NCBI GenBank assembly: GCA_021793635.1
Contig: JAJYSI010000191.1
Span: 1-6,623, forward strand
Direction of reading: 5' to 3'
Origin: Bacteroidota bacterium
Lineage (GTDB): Bacteria; Bacteroidota; Ignavibacteria; Ignavibacteriales; Ignavibacteriaceae
DNA length: 6,623 bases
Shown one piece after another: positions 1 through 5,567 of this stretch. The notes under the pieces were generated by a model. That model did no database searches, had not been told where the DNA came from, and worked only from the letters and a program-made list of their open reading frames with translations. Both the position numbers and the translations under genes were made by a program. How positions within the stretch are numbered: the stretch's first letter is position 1; every line of letters starts with the position of its first letter.

Positions 1-1
1 G

Positions 2-1096
2 TCCCGTATTGACGACGCAGTTTCCCGTATTCTGAGAATAAAATTTGAGCTTGGAGTATTTGAAAGACCTTATGCAAATAAATCATTAATTGATTCCGTC
101 GGCTCATATAGCCATCGCCAGGTAGCTCGCCAGTGCGTTAGAGAGTCTTTAGTACTCTTAAAAAGAAAAGACGGTGTTTTGCCGGTTCCTAAATCTAATG
201 CAAGAATTCTTGTTGCAGGCGATCATGCTGATAACATCGGCTACCAATGCGGAGGTTGGACTATCTCGTGGCAGGGCAAGGGAGGAGACGTTACTCCCGG
301 TACTACTATTCTGCAAGGAATGAGAGCCGAAGCCCCTGAAGATAAAATTGATTATTCAGCTACAGGAGATTTCTCAAATACAAAAGCCGATTATTCTGTG
401 GTGATAATAGGTGAAAAGCCTTATGCTGAAGGTAGAGGCGATAGAACCGATCTCAGTTTATCAAAATCCGATATCGACTTAATCAAAAAAATGAAAAGCT
501 ACGGAAATCCGGTTGTTGTTATTTTAATAAGCGGCAGGCCTATGATTCTTGAACCCATACTACACTTCTCGGATGCAATAATAGCTGCATGGCTGCCGGG
601 TACGGAAGGCGAAGGCGTATCAGATGTGCTTTTTGGTGATTATGCTCCTAAAGGATTGCTTTCTCATACCTGGTTCAGCAGTATGAACCAACTTCCGATT
701 AACGTAGGTGATAGCGTATACCATCCTTTGTTCCCTTATGGATACGGCATTACATCTTTTGCTAATTCAGCAAAAGGATCTAATCCTATACTGATGTCTG
801 CAATTGTCAAAAAAGATGGGAAGCATTTAGAACTGACATTCAATAAACCAATGAAAAACCAATCAATCTCTGGAGAAAGTTTCTCTTTAAACAAAAACGG
901 TTCCCCTTTTCCTGAAAAGATTAATGCATCTTTAAAGAAAAATGACAATACTACAATCCTTATATCAATTGGCACTCCATTTACTCAAAAAGATGTAGTG
1001 ACAGTCTCTTATAATCCTGGCAATGTTGAATCAGTTGATGGAGGATTATTAGGGACTATCAGCGCTTTTGATGTATACAATTGGGCTTCTAATTAA
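2..1096 (+). CDS. GH3 exo-beta-glucosidase/glucan hydrolase, 3' part (5' end outside window), with C-terminal Ig-like domain
   Basis: The frame is open from the window edge, giving 364 visible residues; the N-terminal (beta/alpha)8 barrel with the catalytic Asp lies outside. The visible part starts at the end of the barrel and linker (RIDDAVSRILRIKFELG, residues 2-18; SLVLLKR, 49-55), which is typical of family 3 glycoside hydrolases. The second domain carries GEKPYAEGRGD (137-147), the motif around the acid/base Glu in barley ExoI-like enzymes, then ISGRP, WLPGTEGEG (198-206), LFGDYAPKG and the closing INVGDSVYHPLFPYGYG. By family knowledge it releases glucose from beta-glucans or cello-oligosaccharides, probably outside the cytoplasm. 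From about residue 260 an extra ~105-residue segment (LELTFNKPM, VTVSYNPG) looks like a SwmB-type beta-sandwich, absent from plant ExoI. No T9SS sorting tail is evident. An internal TTG at 179 is not the start, because strong GH3 similarity continues upstream of it. A terminator lies at 1225-1270. Confidence 0.93.
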   Translation, partial: SRIDDAVSRILRIKFELGVFERPYANKSLIDSVGSYSHRQVARQCVRESLVLLKRKDGVLPVPKSNARILVAGDHADNIGYQCGGWTISWQGKGGDVTPGTTILQGMRAEAPEDKIDYSATGDFSNTKADYSVVIIGEKPYAEGRGDRTDLSLSKSDIDLIKKMKSYGNPVVVILISGRPMILEPILHFSDAIIAAWLPGTEGEGVSDVLFGDYAPKGLLSHTWFSSMNQLPINVGDSVYHPLFPYGYGITSFANSAKGSNPILMSAIVKKDGKHLELTFNKPMKNQSISGESFSLNKNGSPFPEKINASLKKNDNTTILISIGTPFTQKDVVTVSYNPGNVESVDGGLLGTISAFDVYNWASN

Positions 1097-1121
1097 GTAG
1101 CTTTGAAAAACAGTTTATTAT

Positions 1122-1209
1122 GGGCACTTCTAAAAACTATCTTTTATAAAAATTTAACGCAAAGAATACGCAACGTTCGCAGAGAATATTGAAGTTTTTA
1201 GAAGTGCCC
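1122..1209 (+). mobile_element. MITE-like miniature inverted-repeat element, copy 1 (88 bp)
   Basis: A non-coding element bounded by perfect 17-bp terminal inverted repeats: GGGCACTTCTAAAAACT at 1122-1138 and its reverse complement at 1193-1209. It is flanked by a 4-bp direct repeat TTAT (1118-1121 and 1210-1213), as expected for a target-site duplication. The interior has an AT-rich part and a run of degenerate GCG-containing units (1157-1186). It matches the reverse complement of the element at 3315-3411 except for one 9-bp unit and one base. It carries no transposase, so movement would need an enzyme supplied elsewhere with matching ends; the IS family is not identified. It sits between the GH3 stop and that gene's terminator, where it adds a 3' UTR hairpin and breaks no gene. 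Confidence 0.88.
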
Positions 1210-1224
1210 TTATAATAGATTTCT

Positions 1225-1270
1225 AAAATATCCCGGTGAAAGATTACATTTGACAACCGGGATATTTTTA
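1225..1270 (+). terminator. Intrinsic terminator after the GH3 gene
   Basis: A perfect 13-bp stem (AAAATATCCCGGT at 1225-1237 with its complement at 1256-1268) encloses an 18-nt loop. On the + strand it runs straight into a T stretch (1265-1269). It lies 129 bp after the GH3 stop; 88 bp of that distance is the inserted element, so the original spacing was about 37 bp. The A-rich 5' side means it may also work on the other strand. Confidence 0.8.
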
Positions 1271-1277
1271 TATAGAA

Positions 1278-1307
1278 TTGTTATTGACGATTTCCAATCA
1301 CTATAAA
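1278..1307 (+). promoter_or_regulatory. Possible promoter for the GNAT gene
   Basis: TTGTTA (1278-1283) and TATAAA (1302-1307) are separated by 18 bases, 25 bases upstream of the GNAT start and just after the preceding terminator. They resemble sigma-70 boxes. The DNA here is very AT-rich, so such matches arise by chance, and if the host belongs to the Bacteroidota its consensus may differ. Confidence 0.3.
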
Positions 1308-1332
1308 ATTTGTCAATTATAAAAATACCGGA

Positions 1333-1848
1333 ATGGATATCAATATTTTGTCGAATCAAAAAATGTTTGAAGAAGTTATAACCGAAAGTCAAATAGTAGT
1401 TGTAGAGACATTAGCAAAAGAAATTTGGACTGAGCATTATACGCCAATTATCGGCAAAGATCAGGTCGAGTATATGCTGGAAAAATTTCAATCTCGAGAG
1501 GCAATTGCTGAACAAATAAGAAGCGGATATCAATATTTTATAATTAGAGAAGATGATAAGTCAATCGGATATCTCAGTGTAATATCAAGAGTTAGCGACC
1601 TCTTCTTAAGCAAAATATACATAGAGTCTCATGAGCGCGGAAAAGGATTTGCACGGAAAGCCATTCAATTTGTGGAGGATTTAGCCAAGGAAAAGGGATT
1701 AAAGAAAATAACCCTAACAGTAAATAAAAATAATATTAATAGCATAAAAGCCTATGAGAAAATTGGCTTCAAGAATCTCGGTTCAATAGTGCAGGACATT
1801 GGTGGCGGCTTCTTAATGGATGACTATGAAATGGCTAAAGACCTGTAA
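1333..1848 (+). CDS. GNAT family N-acetyltransferase
   Basis: A 171-residue single-domain protein of normal GNAT length. By family knowledge it transfers an acetyl group from acetyl-CoA to an amine; the substrate cannot be read from sequence. Motif A spans about residues 93-115, with the acetyl-CoA pyrophosphate-binding R-x-x-G-x-A as RGKGFA (102-107). Motif B is NSIKAYEKIGF (136-146), with the usual Tyr at 141. The tail GGGFLMDDYEMAK is common in small cytoplasmic GNATs acting on polyamines or small amines, though this is only suggestive. The ATG at 1333 is the first in frame and gives a full N-terminal strand; only a weak purine stretch (CCGGA) precedes it. It lies between the GH3 terminator and an 8-bp repeat array, so it is probably transcribed alone. 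Confidence 0.92.
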   Translation: MDINILSNQKMFEEVITESQIVVVETLAKEIWTEHYTPIIGKDQVEYMLEKFQSREAIAEQIRSGYQYFIIREDDKSIGYLSVISRVSDLFLSKIYIESHERGKGFARKAIQFVEDLAKEKGLKKITLTVNKNNINSIKAYEKIGFKNLGSIVQDIGGGFLMDDYEMAKDL

Positions 1849-1858
1849 GCTAAAATCT

Positions 1859-1946
1859 CCACCGCTCCACTATTCCACCACTCCATTACTCCATTACTCC
1901 ATTACTCCATTACTCCATTACTCCATTTTTCCATGACTCCAACACC
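1859..1946. repeat. 88-bp tandem array of an 8-bp unit (CCATTACT)
   Basis: Eleven consecutive 8-bp units in one register. Five perfect CCATTACT copies (1883-1922) are preceded by CCACCGCT, CCACTATT and CCACCACT and followed by CCATTTTT, CCATGACT and CCAACACC. CC at the start of each unit is invariant, and the edge units are the most diverged, as expected for an array that grows in its middle. The unit is not a multiple of three and no ORF uses it. It starts 10 bases after the GNAT stop and ends 101 bases before the next gene. Confidence 0.9.
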
Positions 1947-2047
1947 CCGCTCACTTTTGTTTAATCAAATCTTATTTCAGTTTTAGTTTCTAATCTTGTG
2001 CAGTATATTTACCAACTAAAAAAATCAAAATAATGAACGAAAATTAA

Positions 2048-2401
2048 ATGAAAAAAACAACATCAGATACGCGAAAATATCGTGTTGATATGAATGATAA
2101 AATCTTAAACTCTGGCTTTAGAGACTTTAATAAATTTTTTGCCCTGGATAATAAGGCTTATATTAACGGCGCTTTGCCTTCTAAAACAAAAGAATTGATG
2201 GGGCTTGTAGCTTCAATGGTTTTATGCTGCAACGATTGTATCTTTTATCATATCGATAGAGCAATTCAAGAAGGCGCAACTAAAGAGGAGCTTTATGAAA
2301 GCTTTAACGTGGCGCTAATTGTAGGCGGTTCTATTGTGATCCCTCACTTAAGATATGCCTTTGAGGTGACAGAAGATATATTGAATGAATCAAGATCTTA
2401 G
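2048..2401 (+). CDS. AhpD-like carboxymuconolactone decarboxylase-family protein
   Basis: A small, all-helical CMD/AhpD-type protein of 117 residues, probably cytoplasmic. The full AhpD-type redox motif E-x11-C-x2-C-x3-H is present: Glu49, Cys61, Cys64 and His68 (CNDCIFYH). This points to thiol chemistry (alkylhydroperoxidase or disulfide reductase) and not to lactone decarboxylation, which lacks the Cys pair. An additional Cys60 sits next to the pair. The GATKEELYESFNVALIVGG segment (76-94) is the usual second conserved helix pair. The start is fixed by an in-frame TAA at 2045-2047, immediately before the ATG; a four-codon mini-ORF (2033-2047) ends there. No strong Shine-Dalgarno is visible. 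The gene ends 51 bp before the PQ-loop gene, so co-transcription is possible. The peroxide substrate and electron donor are unknown. Confidence 0.9.
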   Translation: MKKTTSDTRKYRVDMNDKILNSGFRDFNKFFALDNKAYINGALPSKTKELMGLVASMVLCCNDCIFYHIDRAIQEGATKEELYESFNVALIVGGSIVIPHLRYAFEVTEDILNESRS

Positions 2402-2452
2402 TACTTTTTAATTAACGTAAAATTTTTAATATTATAAAATTACGGAATCATA

Positions 2453-2707
2453 ATGCACATAATAGGGTATATAGGATTAGTTACGTTAGCGGCAAGTTGG
2501 GTGCCCCAAACCTTTGATACGATTAAAGAAAAACATTGCAGAGTTAATGGATATTTTTTAGTTCTAAATAGTATAGGTAGTTTTTCCCTTATGCTGTATT
2601 CATTTTTCTTAGGGGATATGGTTTTTTCAATCTTAAATTCTATGACGTCGGTAGGCGCTCTTATAAATATTTTTTATAAGGTTAGAACAAGGATTTCCCA
2701 AAGATGA
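2453..2707 (+). CDS. PQ-loop / SemiSWEET-like small membrane protein
   Basis: An 84-residue protein with three predicted hydrophobic helices (about 3-20, 33-53 and 56-75). The first carries the Pro-Gln pair of the PQ-loop/MtN3 family (SWVPQTFDTIKEK, Pro18-Gln19). YSFFLGDMVFSILNSMTSVGALINIFYK fits the end of helix 2 and helix 3 of SemiSWEETs, which are 80-100-residue inner-membrane proteins that dimerise to pass sugars. A lipid-A-disaccharide-synthase N-terminal-like (LAB_N) protein is a related alternative of similar size, and sugar transport is not shown by the sequence. Its TGA overlaps the rdgB ATG (ATGA, 2704-2707), so the two are probably translationally coupled. No clear ribosome binding site precedes the ATG. 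Confidence 0.8.
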   Translation: MHIIGYIGLVTLAASWVPQTFDTIKEKHCRVNGYFLVLNSIGSFSLMLYSFFLGDMVFSILNSMTSVGALINIFYKVRTRISQR

Positions 2708-3294
2708 ATCATATAATTTTTGCTTCGAAGAATAAAGGGAAAATTATTGAAGTCTCTGAAATCCTTGGAGAGAAGGAATTCAAAATTGTATCGTTATTAG
2801 GTCTGGATATTCCGGATATAATTGAGGACGGCTCCACTTTCGAGGAGAATGCTAAAATAAAAGCCCAAACGGTTTATGATAATTTTAGAGTTCCGGTAAT
2901 TGCAGATGATTCCGGTATTTTGGTTGAACAGTTAGATGGCAGACCGGGGGTTTATTCGGCCCGGTATTCCGGCGAAAGCGCTACGGATAAAGAGAATAAT
3001 GAAAAGCTTCTATTTGAGTTGAAAAATTTTCCCGATCCGCACAAAGCAAAATATGTCTGCGCTGCTGTGTTTTATGACGGCAATAAATTTATATCCGCAT
3101 TTGGTGAGGTCCAGGGAGAAATTATAAAAGATGGAAAAGGCACTCGCGGTTTTGGATATGATCCATTCTTCGTGCCGGTGGGTTACCAAAAAACAATGGC
3201 TGAATTGACTATGGAAGAAAAAAATAAAATTAGTCATAGGTCAATTGCTTTTAATGAATTAAAAAAAATAATTATTAAAAAAAAGCAGGAATAA
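2704..3294 (+). CDS. rdgB: dITP/XTP pyrophosphatase (RdgB/HAM1 family)
   Basis: A 196-residue Ham1-type NTP pyrophosphatase, the usual length. It hydrolyses non-canonical purine triphosphates (dITP, XTP, ITP) to monophosphate and pyrophosphate, keeping deaminated bases out of DNA and RNA; it acts in the cytoplasm as a homodimer and needs Mg. Visible motifs are the N-terminal S-x-N-x-x-K (SKNKGK, 8-13), a conserved acid in STFEENA (44-50), ADDSGI (67-72) with the catalytic Asp at 69, RPGVYSARYSG (80-90), the base-pocket GFGYDPFF (149-156) and SHRS (177-180). All key residues are present, so it should be active. Translation probably couples to the PQ-loop gene through the 4-bp overlap. A lipoprotein gene, now broken, follows after 2 bp. 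Confidence 0.97.
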   Translation: MNHIIFASKNKGKIIEVSEILGEKEFKIVSLLGLDIPDIIEDGSTFEENAKIKAQTVYDNFRVPVIADDSGILVEQLDGRPGVYSARYSGESATDKENNEKLLFELKNFPDPHKAKYVCAAVFYDGNKFISAFGEVQGEIIKDGKGTRGFGYDPFFVPVGYQKTMAELTMEEKNKISHRSIAFNELKKIIIKKKQE

Positions 3295-3296
3295 CT

Positions 3297-3864
3297 ATGA
3301 AAAAAATAATTTTAGGGCACTTCTAAAAACTTCAATATTCTCTGCGAACGTTGCGTATTCTTTGCGTTCTTTGCGTTAAATTTTTATAAAAGATAGTATT
3401 TAGAAGTGCCCTTTATTGTTCACGCTAATAATATCGACCGGAATCTTGTTTAATGCTTGCAAGAATAGCAATTCTGTTAGCCCAAATACATCTAGCGGTA
3501 CCACTGTCTACTTTCCTAACGGGGATGGAAGTAATTATGTCTATTAAGTATTCCTGTAATAAATGTAACCGCGAATTATTTAGGTACGCAGCCTATTACA
3601 TTATACTTAACTAGCGGGCAGTCAACTCAAACTGCCGCGGAAGTAAACTTTGTTTTAACTCTTACCATTCCAAATCTTTCAAATCCTTTAGCAACTCCTA
3701 CACAAAAAAGTTACTCTGCCCTTGCTTGGCTTGTCCAAAATATCGGAATTGTAAAGTGGCAGGGAAGCGGAGCGGTGTTCAGTGCATTCAGCGGAAACGG
3801 CGTAAGTCTGGGTGATACAACTACAACTGTAACCCAAACTTTGCTTTCTTACCATCTAAAATAG
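3297..3864 (+). pseudogene. Lipoprotein gene broken by a MITE insertion and a frameshift
   Basis: An ATG with a good AGGA site (3287-3290) begins 2 bp after the rdgB stop, but the frame enters the element at 3315 and stops at once (GGG CAC TTC TAA). Removing 3315-3411 plus one TTTA copy rejoins a continuous frame: MKKIILLFTL, a hydrophobic stretch and a lipobox-like LFNAC with Cys21, then a Ser/Asn/Thr-rich linker. So the ancestor was a lipoprotein. That frame ends at a TAA (3545-3547), but the +1-shifted frame continues from TTA AGT ATT CCT (3544 on) for ~105 codons to TAG at 3862. One missing T in the TATTAAG stretch explains this. The rejoined protein would be about 155 residues, secreted and Thr/Ser-rich, with no recognised domain. 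Its 3' end converges on ubiE, 16 bp away, with no clear terminator between. A third shift near 3835 is possible but unsupported. Confidence 0.82.
3315..3411 (-). mobile_element. MITE-like miniature inverted-repeat element, copy 2 (97 bp), inverted relative to copy 1
   Basis: It has the same ends as copy 1: GGGCACTTCTAAAAACT at 3315-3331 and the complement at 3395-3411 with one mismatch (ATTTAG in place of TTTTAG). It is flanked by a 4-bp duplication TTTA (3311-3314 and 3412-3415). It aligns to the reverse complement of 1122-1209 along its whole length, apart from that base and one additional 9-bp CTTTGCGTT unit (3362-3379 holds two copies). It splits the sixth and seventh codons of a lipoprotein gene. 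Net inserted length is 101 bp, which shifts the frame and adds stops. No coding capacity is seen. Confidence 0.9.
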
Positions 3865-3880
3865 GTCTTGGTGAAAAGAA

Positions 3881-4564
3881 TTACTTTGTGGCTATAATAA
3901 CTTGTACAATGCCTAAAGTAAGGTAATACTTTTCAATTTTTCTAAAGCCCGAATTTTGTAGAAGTTCGGGCAAATTTATTTTTTCGTCGAACTCTTCAAC
4001 TGAATTAGGAAGATAATTGTAAGCTTCTTTGTCGCCTGAAACTAATCCGCCTATTAGCGGCAATATCTTTTTAAAGTAAAATTTATATAATCGTTTGAAA
4101 ATTGGATTAGACGGCATTCTAAATTCTATAATTGTTGCTTTGCCGTTCTTCTTTAATGCGCTGTAAAAAGAATTAAAGCCCTCCTGTATATCGTAAAAGT
4201 TTCTCACTCCGAAAGCAACGGTAATATTAGTAACCGATTCATTCTTTACAGGCATCTTTTCAGCAACCATCTGGAAATTATGACCTTTGATCCAATTACT
4301 TTTTTTATTGAAAAGCTTCAGCATATTAAGTGAGAAATCTGCTCCGAAGATCTTTATAACTCCCTGCCTTCTAGCTTCGATTGCTACGTCACCGGTTCCG
4401 CATGCAACGTCAAGCAGGATGGATTCGGAATTCAACCCGGTTAGCTTAAGAGCTTTCCGCCGCCAATAATAATCTGTACCAAAGCTTAACAAATGGTTTA
4501 AGAAATCATAACGGAAAGCGATCGAATCAAAAATCTTTTTTACTTTATTTTTTTTGTCACTCAT
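3881..4564 (-). CDS. ubiE: Demethylmenaquinone methyltransferase (UbiE/MenG family)
   Basis: A 227-residue class I SAM-dependent methyltransferase that C-methylates demethylmenaquinone to menaquinone, the last step of that pathway; in organisms with ubiquinone it also acts there. The N-terminus has the family pattern FDSIAFRYDFLNHLLSFGTD (12-31), followed by SAM motif I LDVACGTGD (51-59), an acidic end of beta2 in FGADFS (73-78), AFGVRNF (117-123) and the late signature EAYNYLPNSVEEF (180-192). Length and motif order are typical and complete. With no ubiquinone genes in view and a likely anaerobe or Bacteroidota-like host, the menaquinone role (menG) is favoured. It is the last gene of the ksgA cluster, starting 5 bp after the PAP2 stop, and is likely co-transcribed. 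It lacks an obvious Shine-Dalgarno. Confidence 0.94.
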   Translation of the reverse strand: MSDKKNKVKKIFDSIAFRYDFLNHLLSFGTDYYWRRKALKLTGLNSESILLDVACGTGDVAIEARRQGVIKIFGADFSLNMLKLFNKKSNWIKGHNFQMVAEKMPVKNESVTNITVAFGVRNFYDIQEGFNSFYSALKKNGKATIIEFRMPSNPIFKRLYKFYFKKILPLIGGLVSGDKEAYNYLPNSVEEFDEKINLPELLQNSGFRKIEKYYLTLGIVQVIIATK

Positions 4565-4569
4565 ATTAT

Positions 4570-5535
4570 TTACTTAGCAGGCTTATTAAATTTATCATAT
4601 TCAAATTCTTCTTGACCAAGCTTTCTTCGCCACCAATTAAAGATATATCTGCCAGTCCAGATAGAAAAAATCATAAAAACTAAACCGCCAAACAAATCTA
4701 TAACATAATGATACCAAAGGTATACAGTTGCAAAAATCAAAAGTGTTCCGATTGGAATAAAGAAATACCGGGAGCGGCTTTTTAATTTAACCGAAAGATA
4801 CATCACAATTAAGGTAATCATTGTGTGACCGCTTGGAAAAACATCACGCTGCACCAAAGCAGCGGGGTTAGCGGTTCCTGCAGGTATGGACTCGCCTGCA
4901 TCGATAAAATCTCTTAGATACGGAGTGAGCCATAACCCCGGAAGTTTTTGGTTTAAGAAGGAAAAGTGATGCAATGTAAATCTAGGACCTATGCCCGGTA
5001 ATGCAAAATATCCAAGATATGATAAGTAAAATCCGTAGATTATAGAAAAAACAGCATAGTCCAACTCTACGTACTTTTTATCTTTTAATAAGGTCAAGCC
5101 TAATATTATCGGTAGTAAATAAAACATGCTGTAAACTATCTGAAGGATTTCTGTGAGAAGAGGAAAGGAATATTTTAGCAAAAATGCGGCGGGGTCTCCG
5201 CCAAACATCCACCTGTCAATATTAATAAAAAGCCAATCGTAGTCATGCTGTCTGATAGGTTCAACTAAATAATATAATTCCTTAAATGTTATTAGAATTA
5301 TGGGAGCAATATACCAGTAGTGCATGATACGCCAGAATTTACTATCGTGCTTAAATTCAAAATATGCAATTGTAAATGCTAATCCGATGATTAAAAGGTT
5401 TACTAAATCCCAAATAATCCAGTGCGTTACATTATTGTGAAAGATTATATTTATGACAATTAAAAAAATATAAAATACAACAACAACTAAGTCGTAAGCT
5501 TTTAGTTTGTAAATAAATGATTTTAGTAAGTCCAT
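4570..5535 (-). CDS. PAP2/Aur1-type membrane phosphatase or phosphotransferase
   Basis: A 321-residue multi-pass membrane protein with about seven to eight hydrophobic segments. It carries the PAP2 acid-phosphatase core: PGIGPR (180-185), the shortened first motif of the Aur1/Ipt1-like branch; FPSGHT (233-238) with the general-base His237; and WYHYVID (274-280) with the nucleophile-type His276 and its Asp280. DRWMFGGDP (107-115) before the core is also common in this branch. Such enzymes cleave or exchange phosphoester head groups on lipids (phosphatidate, undecaprenyl-diphosphate or inositol-phosphate lipids) at the membrane surface; the substrate is not evident here. It lies 32 bp after ksgA and 5 bp before ubiE, consistent with one transcript. 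The C-terminal tail (302-321) is charged and probably cytoplasmic. Confidence 0.88.
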   Translation of the reverse strand: MDLLKSFIYKLKAYDLVVVVFYIFLIVINIIFHNNVTHWIIWDLVNLLIIGLAFTIAYFEFKHDSKFWRIMHYWYIAPIILITFKELYYLVEPIRQHDYDWLFINIDRWMFGGDPAAFLLKYSFPLLTEILQIVYSMFYLLPIILGLTLLKDKKYVELDYAVFSIIYGFYLSYLGYFALPGIGPRFTLHHFSFLNQKLPGLWLTPYLRDFIDAGESIPAGTANPAALVQRDVFPSGHTMITLIVMYLSVKLKSRSRYFFIPIGTLLIFATVYLWYHYVIDLFGGLVFMIFSIWTGRYIFNWWRRKLGQEEFEYDKFNKPAK

Positions 5536-5567
5536 CCGCTGATTTGAGAATATTTTTTATTTGTAGT

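Noticed and set aside
179..181. TTG at 179 as the start of the GH3 gene
   Set aside because: The same frame is open to the window edge and its upstream residues match GH3 linker motifs, so the gene is partial and not short.
1210..1392. - strand ORF of 60 residues
   Set aside because: It covers the terminator hairpin and the GNAT 5' end, has no recognisable motif, and is explained by AT-rich sequence opposite real features.
1859..1946. CRISPR array
   Set aside because: The units are 8 bp and directly adjacent, without spacers, and no cas genes are present.
3010..3237. - strand ORF of 75 residues inside rdgB
   Set aside because: It lies wholly antisense to a conserved enzyme gene and has no family features.
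1118..3415. Composite transposon carrying GNAT, CMD-family, PQ-loop and rdgB between the two elements
   Set aside because: Each element has its own, different 4-bp duplication (TTAT and TTTA) directly at both ends, and the genes between are housekeeping in type. This fits two separate insertions.
3836..3915. Further extension of the lipoprotein pseudogene in another frame (FAFLPSKIGLGEKNYF)
   Set aside because: It would overlap the ubiE 3' end on the opposite strand, and the open frame there may simply mirror the conserved UbiE C-terminus.
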